Source of the DNA: RH-chloro-G1 sp003670575
Lineage (GTDB): Bacteria > Chloroflexota > Dehalococcoidia > UBA2979
Assembly: GCA_947499615.1 (NCBI GenBank)
Contig: CANMOP010000013.1
Location: 1-62,943 of the forward strand
DNA length: 62,943 bases
Reading direction: 5' to 3'
The number at the start of each line of letters is the position of its first letter. The stretch's first letter is position 1. Position numbers and translations under genes: made by a program. The notes under the pieces were generated by a model. It was not told the origin of the DNA, did not search any database, and saw only the letters and a list, made by a program, of their open reading frames with translations. Positions 41,043 through 50,265 of the stretch are shown one piece after another.

Positions 41043-41153
41043 AAGACTGCATGCCGCGCGGACGACGCGACGCGCCCGCTCGCACCGGCCGTTTGGCGGT
41101 ACCATGCCGCCGGAGCCGCAGCGTCGACGCTGCGGAAGCCGAGGAGGGCCCCT

Positions 41154-42938
41154 GTGACCACACCGACCGAGCACGTATCAGACTGGCTGGCGAGCCTCGA
41201 TGCTGCGCTGACCGCCAACGACCATGCGGCCACCACACAGCTCTTCCACGACGAGTCGTACTGGCGCGATTTCGTGGCGTTCACCTGGAACATCAAGACG
41301 ATGGAGGGCCGCGACGCGATCCGCGCGATGCTGGACGCGCAGGCCTCGACGATTCGCGCACACAGCTGGACGCTCGACGGCACACCCACCGAGAGTGGCG
41401 ACACCGTGGACGCGTGGTTCACTTTCGAGACAGCCGCCGGCCATGGGCGCGGACACATCCGCCTCCGCGACGGCAAGTGCTTCACGCTGCTGACCACACT
41501 GCAGGGCCTGACCGGCTTCGAGGAACATCGTGGGCCGACCCGACCAGCCGGTGCGGACAACCGCGTGGTCCCCGGCCGTAAGAACTGGCTGCAATTGCGC
41601 GAGGAGGAGCAGGCCGAGATTGGCTACACGCGCCAGCCGTACTGCTTGATCATCGGTGGCGGCCAGGGCGGAATCGCGCTCGGCGCGCGTCTGCGCCAAC
41701 TCGACGTGCCGACGATCATCATCGAACGCAACGCGCGCCCCGGCGACTCGTGGCGCAACCGGTACGAGTCGCTCTGCCTACACGACCCGGTGTGGTACGA
41801 CCACATGCCATACATCCCGTTCCCGGAGCACTGGCCCATCTATACGCCGAAGGACCAGCTCGGTGACTGGCTGGAGATGTACACGCGGATCATGCAGCTC
41901 AACTACTGGGGCTCCACCACCTGCACCAGCGCCCGCTATGACGAGGCAGCCGCGGAGTGGGTGGTCACCGTGGAACGTGACGGACAGCCAGTGGTGCTAC
42001 GCCCGCGCCAGTTGGTACTGGCAACCGGCATGTCTGGCGTGCCCAACATCCCCTCGATCCCGGGCGCGGAGGCGTTCGAGGGCGTGCTCCAGCACTCCAG
42101 CGCGTTCACCTCGGGCGAGCCGTATCGCGGCAAGCGCTGCATCGTGCTGGGCTCCAACAACTCGGCGCATGACATCTGTGCGGCGCTCTGGGCGCACGGC
42201 GCGGACGTGACCATGATTCAACGCTCCGGGACCACCATCGCGCGCTCGGACACGCTCGCGGCCAACCGCACCGTGTACTCGGAAGCCGCGGTCGCGGCGG
42301 GAATCACCACGGACACCGCCGATCTGCTCTCCGCCACCACGCCGTACCGCACGATGCACCTCGGCGCGATCGCCGCCACCAAGCGGTTACGCGAGACCGA
42401 CGCCGAGTTCTACGCGCGGCTGGAGCAGGTCGGCTTCCTGCTGGACTTCGGCGAAGACGAGTCGGGCCTCGGCATGAAGTACCACCGCCGCGGCTCTGGC
42501 TACTACATCGACACCGGCGCGTCCGACCTCATCATCAGCGGCGACATCAAACTGCGCAGCCGAGTCGGCATCGAGCGCATCAACGCGCGTTCAGTGGTGC
42601 TCACGGACGGCAGCGAGCTGCCCGCCGACCTGATCGTGTGCGCAACGGGCTACGGCTCCATGAACGGCTGGGCCGCGCGCCTGATCTCGCAGGACGTGGC
42701 GGACCGCGTCGGCAAGGTCTGGGGCATCGGTTCCGACACCAAGCTCGATCCCGGCCCGTGGGAGGGGGAGCAGCGCAACATGTGGAAGCCAACGCAGCAG
42801 CCGGCGCTGTGGTTCCACGGCGGGAACCTTGCGCAATCACGCTTCTTCTCGAAGTTCCTCGCGGTGCAGCTCAAGGCGCGACTGGAGGGGATCGCCACGC
42901 CGGTGTACGGCATGACGCCACCGCATCATCTGAGCTAG
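41154..42938 (+). CDS. NTF2-like domain fused to FAD/NAD(P)H monooxygenase (class B FMO type)
   Basis: 594 residues from a GTG behind GAGGAGGG. Residues 1 to about 135 form an NTF2-like domain (SDWLASLDAALTANDH, YWRDFVAFTWNIKTMEG). The rest is a class B flavin monooxygenase: FAD loop IIGGGQGGIALG, the fingerprint region FEGVLQHSSAF and the NADPH loop VLGSNNSAHD, ending PALWFHGGNLAQSRFFSKFLAVQLKA. It would insert oxygen into ketones or hydroxylate or oxidise amines. It starts divergently from binding protein 2 and may act on the imported compound. Substrate unknown. Confidence 0.88.
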   Translation: MTTPTEHVSDWLASLDAALTANDHAATTQLFHDESYWRDFVAFTWNIKTMEGRDAIRAMLDAQASTIRAHSWTLDGTPTESGDTVDAWFTFETAAGHGRGHIRLRDGKCFTLLTTLQGLTGFEEHRGPTRPAGADNRVVPGRKNWLQLREEEQAEIGYTRQPYCLIIGGGQGGIALGARLRQLDVPTIIIERNARPGDSWRNRYESLCLHDPVWYDHMPYIPFPEHWPIYTPKDQLGDWLEMYTRIMQLNYWGSTTCTSARYDEAAAEWVVTVERDGQPVVLRPRQLVLATGMSGVPNIPSIPGAEAFEGVLQHSSAFTSGEPYRGKRCIVLGSNNSAHDICAALWAHGADVTMIQRSGTTIARSDTLAANRTVYSEAAVAAGITTDTADLLSATTPYRTMHLGAIAATKRLRETDAEFYARLEQVGFLLDFGEDESGLGMKYHRRGSGYYIDTGASDLIISGDIKLRSRVGIERINARSVVLTDGSELPADLIVCATGYGSMNGWAARLISQDVADRVGKVWGIGSDTKLDPGPWEGEQRNMWKPTQQPALWFHGGNLAQSRFFSKFLAVQLKARLEGIATPVYGMTPPHHLS

Positions 42939-43061
42939 CAGCCGGCCACACGGCGCCGCCCTAGCCCAATCGCCCGCATACAACCCGCCGAGGGGATACA
43001 CTTCGGCATTACCCGCCGCACAGCGGGCCTGCCAACCGAGAATCCCGATCGGCGAGGTCAG

Positions 43062-45095
43062 ATGGTGCTCCCGCCCGTCGCGCAGCACGTCACCCCGGTC
43101 CAGCCGTTGCCCGGCCCACCCGCGCCCGGCGCGGCGGACATCGTTGTGGTGGTGCCTGTCTTCAACGAGGGCCCCACGGTGCTGGCAGTGCTCGACACCA
43201 TCGAGCAGCGGGTACAGGCGCCGCTGCTGGTGGTGGACGACGGCTCCACCGACGGCTCCGCTGCGCTCTTGGACGAGTGGTCGGCCACGAGTTCTGCCCG
43301 GGTGCTCCATCTCACACGCAACTGCGGGAAGTCAGCGGCGTTACGTGCCGCGTGGCAGCATCTCCGGGCAGATCGCGACCGCGGCGTGCTGGACGATGAC
43401 ACTCTGGTCATCTGCCTGGACGCCGACGGGCAGCATGACCTCGACTACCTCCCCACGCTGATCGAGCGTGCGCACCAACTGCACGCGGACGCCGTGATCG
43501 CCCGGCGAGAGATGGGCTACCACGGCGCGTACAAGCGCACGGGGAACGCCGTCATGGCGGCGCTGGGAAGTATTGCCGGAGGCATGCGATTCCGGGACAT
43601 CGAGAGTGGCTACCGACTGGTTCGCCTTGGGCCGCTGCTCCACGCGCAGGAGTTCTACAGCGGACACCGCTACAGCGAGGGCGTAGAGCTCGCCGTCGTG
43701 CTGGCTCGACTCGGGTATCGCGTGGACAACGAGTATGAGGTGCACGTCCCCGTCGCCCGCACGCGCACCAGGCTCCGCGACGCCGCCTCACACGCGATCG
43801 CGATGTTCGGCGGGTGGTATAGGGTGGATTGCTGGCGGGACGTTGCACCGCGCTGGCGGTCGAGGATCGGCGCATCGGCCGCCGCAGTGCTGTTGCTCGC
43901 ATTCGTCGGCTTCCTAGCGATCGTGCTCACACACGGCTTCTACCTCGGCAACGACAGTGCGCAGTCGTACGCGCACGTGTGGTTCATCGCGCATGCGCTG
44001 TGGTCCGGCGCCGGCATCCCACTGCGTATGACCAGCCTGGAGGCCGGCCAGGCGTTCACGTTCCCGTACGCCCTGCTGCCCTGGCTCCCGACGGCGCTCG
44101 TGCGGCCGCTGCTCGGCGACTGGGCGGTAACTGCCAGCATGATCATCGGGGTGGGCTTGCTGGCCGTGGGGCTGCGCCGCTGGCTACCGAGGTTGGCATC
44201 ACCCTTGCTGCTGGGCGCGGTGTTGCTGAACTGGCAACTGTGGCACGGGATCCTGCAGTTCCAACTGCCGACGATCTGGGCATTCGCCTTCGCATGCCTC
44301 GCGGCGGCGGAGTTCGATCGCGGCCGATCGAGGCGCGGCACCGCGCTGGCCATCGCTTCGATGCTGGCACATCCAGTGATGGGCGCAGCCGGACTGTTGA
44401 TTACCGCGTTGGCGCGGATCGAGCAGACGCGACAACTCCCGCTGCGACGCATCGGCTGGATGCTGGCCGCAGGGATCGTGGTCACACCGGCGTGGTGGAT
44501 GTTCCTGCGCACGCCAGCCATGGGCGTGACGGCCTCCTGGGCACTGGTGACGACTGCAGAGATCATGTTGCAGCGCACCAGCATGTTGTGGTGGCCGTGG
44601 CTCTGCCAACGCCTCTGGCCGGTGGCGATGCGCTGGCACGCGCCGGTACTGCTGCTTGGGACGATGCTGCTGATCCGGAACGTATCAGCCTCCAACCCTC
44701 AGAATCTGCTGTGGCGCTCCCTCCCCAGGTTCCCCGATTACATCGGCGCGGGCATGGTCGATCCGGGCGCGACGTATCGCGTACTCACCATGTCCAACGA
44801 GGAGGACGGCATGGCGCAACTGCTGCAGGCCGGCGCGGTACTGGCGCAGGAGTTCTTCGATGAAAGCGTCGCCCGACGCTCATTCGGAGACACGACGACG
44901 TATCGCTGCTTCCTGGCCAGCAAGCACGCGGATCGCGTGCTGGTGCAGGGCGCGTGGGTGATACGCGGCACCAGCAACGAGGTGCGAGTGCTGGACGCAC
45001 TGGTAGCGGAAGGCCACGCCACGCTCTCCTATCGAGGCCCCGCCGGGACGCTGGAGTACCTCGTAGGCGGTGCACCGCCTACCTCGTGCGGATGA
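43062..45095 (+). CDS. GT2 glycosyltransferase fused to a polytopic membrane domain
   Basis: 677 residues. Residues 25-260 form a GT-A fold family 2 transferase like dolichyl-phosphate mannose synthase: VVVVPVFNEG, LVVDDGSTDGS and LDADGQHD (the metal-binding DxD region). From about residue 275, some eight or more membrane spans follow (HGFYLGNDSAQSYAHVW, then LLPWLPTALVRPLLG), resembling GT-C or Wzy-like membrane proteins. A soluble C-terminal domain of about 110 residues (NEEDGMAQLLQAG) ends the chain. One protein might make a lipid-linked sugar and use it. The stop overlaps the deacetylase ATG by ATGA, so the two are coupled. Confidence 0.8.
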   Translation: MVLPPVAQHVTPVQPLPGPPAPGAADIVVVVPVFNEGPTVLAVLDTIEQRVQAPLLVVDDGSTDGSAALLDEWSATSSARVLHLTRNCGKSAALRAAWQHLRADRDRGVLDDDTLVICLDADGQHDLDYLPTLIERAHQLHADAVIARREMGYHGAYKRTGNAVMAALGSIAGGMRFRDIESGYRLVRLGPLLHAQEFYSGHRYSEGVELAVVLARLGYRVDNEYEVHVPVARTRTRLRDAASHAIAMFGGWYRVDCWRDVAPRWRSRIGASAAAVLLLAFVGFLAIVLTHGFYLGNDSAQSYAHVWFIAHALWSGAGIPLRMTSLEAGQAFTFPYALLPWLPTALVRPLLGDWAVTASMIIGVGLLAVGLRRWLPRLASPLLLGAVLLNWQLWHGILQFQLPTIWAFAFACLAAAEFDRGRSRRGTALAIASMLAHPVMGAAGLLITALARIEQTRQLPLRRIGWMLAAGIVVTPAWWMFLRTPAMGVTASWALVTTAEIMLQRTSMLWWPWLCQRLWPVAMRWHAPVLLLGTMLLIRNVSASNPQNLLWRSLPRFPDYIGAGMVDPGATYRVLTMSNEEDGMAQLLQAGAVLAQEFFDESVARRSFGDTTTYRCFLASKHADRVLVQGAWVIRGTSNEVRVLDALVAEGHATLSYRGPAGTLEYLVGGAPPTSCG

Positions 45096-45835
45096 GGCGA
45101 CCGGGTCGCGTCGTCGCGTTGTTGCTGCTGCTCGGCTGCACGACGCTCGGGGGCGGACTGTGGAGCGGCCTCTGGGATGGCACCGCGCACCTCAGTTGGC
45201 GGGACCACGGCATCGCACGCGGCGCTCGCGATCGGCCGATGGTCGCGCTGACGTTCGACGATGGATTGAACGGCGACACGACGCTTGCGATCGCGACCAT
45301 CCTGGAGCAGCGCAATGCGCGCGGGACGTTCTTCGTGGTCGGCCAAACGCTCGCGGAGCAGGCGCCCGTGGCACGCCAACTAATCGAGCGTGGCCACCTG
45401 CTGGGCAACCATTCGTACACCCACCCGCGCCCCAGCCGGCTGGACATCCGGTACGCCGACTTGGCGCGCACGCAGGCCGCATTCGATCAGACGCTCGGGC
45501 GCTGCCCGCGGTACTTCCGCCCGCCCTACGGATTGCACACGCCGTGGCTAGCCGCAGCCGCGCAGCGCGCCGGGATGCGGCTGGCCGGCTGGGACGTCAC
45601 CGGCTGGGACTGGGCAGAGACCGATGCCGACCAGCTGGCCACGCGCGTGCTGGGCGAGGTGCAGCCCGGATCGATTGTGCTGCTGCACGATGGCATCGAC
45701 GGCCGGCCCGGCGCGGATCGTGCAGTGCTGCTGCGGGCGCTGCCGATGATCCTCGACGGCCTTGCCGCGAAGGGCATCGCGCCGGTGACGTTGGACACGC
45801 TGCTCGGTGAGTCGGGCTACCTCGATCGCTGCTGA
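45092..45835 (+). CDS. NodB-type polysaccharide deacetylase
   Basis: 247 residues. An N-terminal hydrophobic segment (VVALLLLLGCTTLGGG) contains a possible lipobox Cys, so the protein is exported or anchored. NodB motifs: TFDDG (D56, D57), NHSYTH (H107, H111), RPPYG, and a late VLLHDG with the catalytic His. It removes N-acetyl groups from a surface glycan or peptidoglycan. Translation is coupled to the upstream glycosyltransferase fusion, which suggests the same polymer. Confidence 0.9.
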   Translation: MRRPGRVVALLLLLGCTTLGGGLWSGLWDGTAHLSWRDHGIARGARDRPMVALTFDDGLNGDTTLAIATILEQRNARGTFFVVGQTLAEQAPVARQLIERGHLLGNHSYTHPRPSRLDIRYADLARTQAAFDQTLGRCPRYFRPPYGLHTPWLAAAAQRAGMRLAGWDVTGWDWAETDADQLATRVLGEVQPGSIVLLHDGIDGRPGADRAVLLRALPMILDGLAAKGIAPVTLDTLLGESGYLDRC

Positions 45836-45940
45836 GCATCGCTGATCATCGGGTGTCCGAGGTGCCCCGACCAGTCTCGGAGATGCTACTGTCACGGCGT
45901 GCCGACGATGAGACGTCGTCACGCACGAAGGAGCAGTCGG

Positions 45941-46435
45941 ATGTCATTTGGACAGGCGATCCAATCCGGGTTCCAGCAGTACGTAACGTTTAGCGGGCGC
46001 GCTGGCCGCTCCGAGTTCTGGTTCTGGATGCTCTTCGTGGTTGCCGCGTCATTCGTCGCCAACATCGTCGAGAGCGCAATCGGCTCGGGCGGTGCGCTCG
46101 GAGCGCTGTTCAGCCTGGCGACGTTCTTGCCGGGATTGGCCGTATCCATCCGGCGGCTGCATGACACCGGTCGTTCCGCTTGGTGGCTGTTGATTCTCTA
46201 CGTGCCGACGCTCGTCGGCGGCGCGCTATTCATGGTCGGCGTATTCGCGGTGTTCGCCTCCATGGGGCTTGGCGTCGCGGTCGGCTTCGCTGGACTGGGC
46301 ATCATGGGCCTGGGCGGCCTCATCACGCTCGGCGGCTTCGCGTTCTGGGTGTACACGTTCGCGCAGGCCAGCCAGTCGGGCGCGAACCAGTACGGCGAGC
46401 AGCCCGGCACCGGCGCTGCCGCCGCGGTGGCATGA
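45941..46435 (+). CDS. DUF805 membrane protein
   Basis: 164 residues from the ATG at 45941 behind AAGGAG. Typical DUF805 features: YVTFSGRAGRSEFWFWMLF near the start and the conserved SIRRLHDTGRSAWW loop, with four membrane spans. An extra Gly-rich hydrophobic segment (LGLGVAVGFAGLGIMGLGG) precedes the last span. Function unknown; no partner is obvious. It is followed 9 bases later by the ferritin-like gene. Confidence 0.85.
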   Translation: MSFGQAIQSGFQQYVTFSGRAGRSEFWFWMLFVVAASFVANIVESAIGSGGALGALFSLATFLPGLAVSIRRLHDTGRSAWWLLILYVPTLVGGALFMVGVFAVFASMGLGVAVGFAGLGIMGLGGLITLGGFAFWVYTFAQASQSGANQYGEQPGTGAAAAVA

Positions 46436-46444
46436 GCACGACTC

Positions 46445-47467
46445 GTGACCATCGCAACGCTCGATGACCTCCGAGAGCATCTGCAGTGGGCGATCGAACT
46501 GGAGCATTGCACGCTCCCGCCTTACCTGTGCGCGATCTACTCGATACCGCCTGGACGGAACCAGGAGGCCGCGGAACTGATCCAATCGGTGTTCGTGGAG
46601 GAGATGCTCCACATGGTGCTAGCAGCAAATCTGCTGAACGCCATTGGCGGGACACCGGTCCTGGACAAGCCGGACTTCATCCCGCGCTATCCGGGATACC
46701 TGCCACACAGCGCCAACGCGTTCCTGGTGCCGCTCGCACGGCTGTCGCCCGCGACGATCGAGACGTTCATGCGCATCGAGCGGCCCGAGGCTCCGGACAC
46801 GCCACCGGAGGACGACCGCTACGACACCATTGGGCAGTTCTACCAGGCGATCGAGGCGAGCATCACAGCACTCTGCTCCGCCCTTGGCGAGACGCAGGTC
46901 TTCACAGGTGACCCCGTGCGCCAGTTCACCCCTGAGAACTTCATGTATGGCGGGAGCGGCCGCATCATCCCGGTATACGACCTGACATCTGCGCTCCAGG
47001 CGATCGACGAGATCGAAGAGCAGGGCGAGGGCCTGAAGCACGCGGAGGTGTGGGATGGCCCGCGCGACATGTTCCACCCGGAGCACGAGGCGGTCGCGCA
47101 CTACTTCCGATACAACGAAATCCTGACGGGCCGCTCCTACCGCCGAGGCGACACGCCGCAATCCGGCCCCAGCGGCGAGCCGTTCGTCGTCGATTGGGAC
47201 ACGGTCTACCCGATGCGGGACAATCCGCGCTCGGCGGATTATCCCGGCGGCAGCCCGGTGCGGCTGAAGATGACCGAGTTCAACACGGCCTACAGCGACC
47301 TGCTTCGAGGGCTCCACCGGGCATGCAACGGCGAACCGTCACGCCTCTCCGAACTGGTGGACGTGATGTTCCTGGTGAAGCAGTTGGCGCAGGAACTGAT
47401 GCAACTGCCCAGCGGCGACGGCATCACGACCGCCGGGCCGCCATTCGAGTACGTCCCGCGGCCGTAA
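46445..47467 (+). CDS. Ferritin-like protein, VioB/iminophenylpyruvate dimer synthase domain
   Basis: 340 residues from a GTG. Diiron-type helices: AIELEHCTLPPYLCAIYSI (Glu) and VFVEEMLHMVLAANLLNAIGG (E..EEMLH). The block that follows (PDFIPRYPGYLPHS) is typical of the ferritin-like domain found in VioB and related metabolite enzymes. Free-standing forms occur in many genomes with unknown role. It could handle an oxidative step in a small pathway, but no tryptophan-dimer genes surround it. It is close behind the DUF805 gene, so possibly cotranscribed; its ribosome site is weak. Confidence 0.82.
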   Translation: MTIATLDDLREHLQWAIELEHCTLPPYLCAIYSIPPGRNQEAAELIQSVFVEEMLHMVLAANLLNAIGGTPVLDKPDFIPRYPGYLPHSANAFLVPLARLSPATIETFMRIERPEAPDTPPEDDRYDTIGQFYQAIEASITALCSALGETQVFTGDPVRQFTPENFMYGGSGRIIPVYDLTSALQAIDEIEEQGEGLKHAEVWDGPRDMFHPEHEAVAHYFRYNEILTGRSYRRGDTPQSGPSGEPFVVDWDTVYPMRDNPRSADYPGGSPVRLKMTEFNTAYSDLLRGLHRACNGEPSRLSELVDVMFLVKQLAQELMQLPSGDGITTAGPPFEYVPRP

Positions 47468-47504
47468 TCGACCGCTCGTCGGTCGCACCCGTGCCGGACC
47501 GACG

Positions 47505-48716
47505 CTAGAGCGCCACCTGACCGCCCGGTGGGATCAGGCGATGCACCTCGGTCGGCTGGCTGTAGTCGACACCGGCGACGCCGAAGCCGAACAACCCCTC
47601 GAACTCCCGCTTGTAACCCGCGTAGTCGCTCAACTCGTACAGCGTCTCGGTGGTGATGCGCGCCATGCGCTCCTCCACCTCCGCCTGCACGTCTTCCCGC
47701 ATCTCGCGGTCGTCGAGGTGGATCAGGCCGTCCGCAGAGGGCGAAGGCCAGCGCTTAAACGTGGAGAAGTGATCGTGGATCAGCCGCGCGATCTGCGCGA
47801 TCGGCGTCTCCTGCAACTTGCGGGCGCTGAGCACCTGCCGCAGCACGCTCATGTACAGCGAGACGCCGGGGATCGCCGCCGAGGCCTGCGTGACCATCGC
47901 CTTGTTGGCGCTGACGAACGCGCCGCCGTGGACGGCATCGCCGAGCAGCCGATTCAACTCATCGGCGGTCGATTCCAGGTGGTCCTTGGCGCGCCCGATC
48001 GTGCCGCCGCGGTAGATTGGGTAGGTGACCGGCGAGCCGACATAGGTGTAGGCAAGCGCGTAGCAGTTATCGTTGAGCAGGCCTTCCTCGGCAAGCAGGT
48101 GCACCCACTTCGCCCAGTCCTCGCCGCCCATCACCTGGATCGTCGAGTTGATCTCATCCTCGGTGGCAGCCTCGATGGTGATGTCGACCACCTCGTCGGT
48201 GCGCAGGTCGACGACCTTGCCGGAGTGGGGACGGCCGATTGGCTTCAGCACGCTACTCCACGCCTCCCCGGTCGTCGGATCGACGCGTCGCGCAGCGGCG
48301 ATGCTGTAGACAACGAAGTCCAACTTCCCGAAGTTCGCCTTGAGCTCACGCACCACCGCCTGCTTCACCTCGTCGGAGAAGCAGTCGCCGTTGATCGTGC
48401 GCAGCGTGCGGCCTTCCTCGTGCGCGATGCGGGTCGCCTCCACCACGTTGTACCAACCGGCCGAGCCAGTGCGATCGTCCTCCGAGGGGCGCTCCAGGCA
48501 CACGCCGAGCGCACTCCCACCGGAGGAGAGGTTGGTGCAGAGCGTGGTGGCCAGCCCGTAGCCGGTGCTGGAACCGATGACCAGCACGTTGTCCATCTTG
48601 CCGCCCGTGCTGGTGGTGCGAGCATGGAGCGCAAGGTTGCGGACGTTGGCTGCGCACCCATCTGGGTGTGCGTTGGTGGCGATGTACCCGCGGATGCGCG
48701 GCGTGACGACCTGCAT
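47505..48716 (-). CDS. fabV: Trans-2-enoyl-CoA/ACP reductase, FabV type
   Basis: 403 residues from the ATG at 48716; a GTG two codons upstream is possible. The start TPRIRGYIATNAHPDGCAANV is the family N-terminus, then the NADH loop VLVIGSSTGYGLA. The active site is YTYVGSPVTYPIYRGGTIGRAK, with the Y-x8-type Tyr/Lys arrangement of FabV. It reduces 2-enoyl thioesters with NADH in fatty-acid synthesis or in reverse beta-oxidation. The frame open to 49103 is not coding upstream of the start. It is divergent from an MFS gene. Confidence 0.93.
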   Translation of the reverse strand: MQVVTPRIRGYIATNAHPDGCAANVRNLALHARTTSTGGKMDNVLVIGSSTGYGLATTLCTNLSSGGSALGVCLERPSEDDRTGSAGWYNVVEATRIAHEEGRTLRTINGDCFSDEVKQAVVRELKANFGKLDFVVYSIAAARRVDPTTGEAWSSVLKPIGRPHSGKVVDLRTDEVVDITIEAATEDEINSTIQVMGGEDWAKWVHLLAEEGLLNDNCYALAYTYVGSPVTYPIYRGGTIGRAKDHLESTADELNRLLGDAVHGGAFVSANKAMVTQASAAIPGVSLYMSVLRQVLSARKLQETPIAQIARLIHDHFSTFKRWPSPSADGLIHLDDREMREDVQAEVEERMARITTETLYELSDYAGYKREFEGLFGFGVAGVDYSQPTEVHRLIPPGGQVAL

Positions 48717-48846
48717 GGACACGTGAACCCCCGTATCGCTGGCCCGACGTTCGAACCGCCGAATCGTACTCCCCCAGCGGGGCTCCCTGCTGCGATGGAC
48801 AGTTCTCGGCTGCTGCCGCCGCCATCGCCTTAGCGCGGTGCCCCCA

Positions 48847-48868
48847 TATACACTCGGTATACACTCGC
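48847..48868. repeat. Two tandem copies of TATACACTCG(G/C) in a divergent promoter region
   Basis: TATACACTCGG at 48847-48857 and TATACACTCGC at 48858-48868 are adjacent 11-base direct repeats, one helical turn apart. They lie 60-80 bases upstream of the MFS start at 48927 and between it and fabV. They could be two -10-like boxes or an activator site. The remaining 210-base gap shows nothing else. Confidence 0.5.
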
Positions 48869-48926
48869 CGTGGCGTTCCTCCACTGGACGGGGCGCCACC
48901 GCCGTTTCGACAAGGACTCCCCCTCG

Positions 48927-50204
48927 ATGGCTGCTGCTTCCGGCACGCTTGGAACCGCCGATAGCGACGCGTCGCTCTTGGCACCGCTGCGGGTGCGCGA
49001 CTTCCGTGTGAGCCTGGCGATCCAGATCGTGTCCAGCGTGCGTCAGCCGATGCAGTTCTTTACGCAGACGTGGTTCATCAATACCGTGGCCCCGGCGGAT
49101 CAACGCGTGGCGATGCTGGGGCTGCTGGCCACGCTCCAGGGCATCTCGTATCTCACCTGGGTGCTCTTCGGATCAGCGATCTCGGACCGGGTACCCCGGC
49201 GCACGGCGCTGCTGGTGACTCACCTGGCGGGTGCGGTCTGGCTTGGTGGCACCGCCCTGCTCCTGCGCATACCCAGCGTGGTGCACGGCGACGGCATCTG
49301 GTTCTGGATCATGTTGGTGGTCTTCGCGGAGTTCGGAGTGATGAACGCGCAGGACATCCCGGCGCGGACGGCCGTGGCATCCGAGACGGTTCCAGCCTCG
49401 ATGCGGACTCGAGCGATCACGCTGCATTGGCTCGCGTTCGCCGTCGCGCTGCTGGTCGCGGCACCTTCCACCGGCTGGCTGATCGGGCGCATCGGTTTCG
49501 CGAACATCTACCTGCTCGCGATGGGGTCGCACCTGCTCACGGCACTGGGGCTGCGCTTCCTGCGCGCCGGCCGCACGGCGGCGGATCCGGATGCCCATCG
49601 CGAGTCGATCCTCGAGAACGTGCGAGTCGGCGTGCGATACCTCGGCACGGACGCCACGATGCGGTGGGCCGTACTGCTCACGGTCATCACCATCTCCCTC
49701 GGCTCTGTGGCGATGGGCATCCTGATCGCGACCTGGATCAGTGACGTGCTCCACCTGGACGCCGCCGGTTGGGGCAGGCTCGCGCTGTTCTGGGGCGTCG
49801 GTGGCGTGCTGGCCAACGGCTTCCTCGTTTCGCGAGGGAATTACCGCCACAAGGGCATCCTGTTCCTGGGCGGCGCAACGTCGTTCGCGGTGGCGGTACT
49901 GGTCTTCTCGCAGACGCGCTCGTTGCCGATCGTCGCGCTGACGTTCATCGCCGGCGGCGGCGGATCGCAACTCGTAATCACGGTGGGCAGCGCGCTGGCG
50001 CAGCAGTTGGTGCCACCGCATCTGCTCGGGCGCGTGATGGGGCTGCTCTCGCTCGCGCAGGGCGTCGCATCGATCAGCGGGTTCTTCCTCGGGCTGATCG
50101 GTCAGGCGATCGGGCTGCAACTGCTGTACCCGGCGCTCGGCATGCTCATGCTCGCCGTCACCGCGTACACCGCAATCCGCAGCCCGCTGCGCCGCCTCGA
50201 CTGA
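48927..50204 (+). CDS. MFS transporter (MFS_3/EntS-like)
   Basis: 425 residues from the ATG at 48927 (AAGGA ten bases upstream); an in-frame ATG at 48870 is less likely. LRVRDFRVSLAIQIVSSVRQPMQ is the N-terminal pattern, SAISDRVPRR the loop 2-3 motif, and VLTVITISLGSVAMG follows the central loop. It is of the same branch as the carriers at 7270 and 58847, which usually export drugs or siderophores. Substrate unknown. Confidence 0.85.
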   Translation: MAAASGTLGTADSDASLLAPLRVRDFRVSLAIQIVSSVRQPMQFFTQTWFINTVAPADQRVAMLGLLATLQGISYLTWVLFGSAISDRVPRRTALLVTHLAGAVWLGGTALLLRIPSVVHGDGIWFWIMLVVFAEFGVMNAQDIPARTAVASETVPASMRTRAITLHWLAFAVALLVAAPSTGWLIGRIGFANIYLLAMGSHLLTALGLRFLRAGRTAADPDAHRESILENVRVGVRYLGTDATMRWAVLLTVITISLGSVAMGILIATWISDVLHLDAAGWGRLALFWGVGGVLANGFLVSRGNYRHKGILFLGGATSFAVAVLVFSQTRSLPIVALTFIAGGGGSQLVITVGSALAQQLVPPHLLGRVMGLLSLAQGVASISGFFLGLIGQAIGLQLLYPALGMLMLAVTAYTAIRSPLRRLD

Positions 50205-50265
50205 TCGAGGCGACCGGCGGCGAGCGAACCGGACGCGCGCGCCGCACGTGACGCCTCACCCGCTG

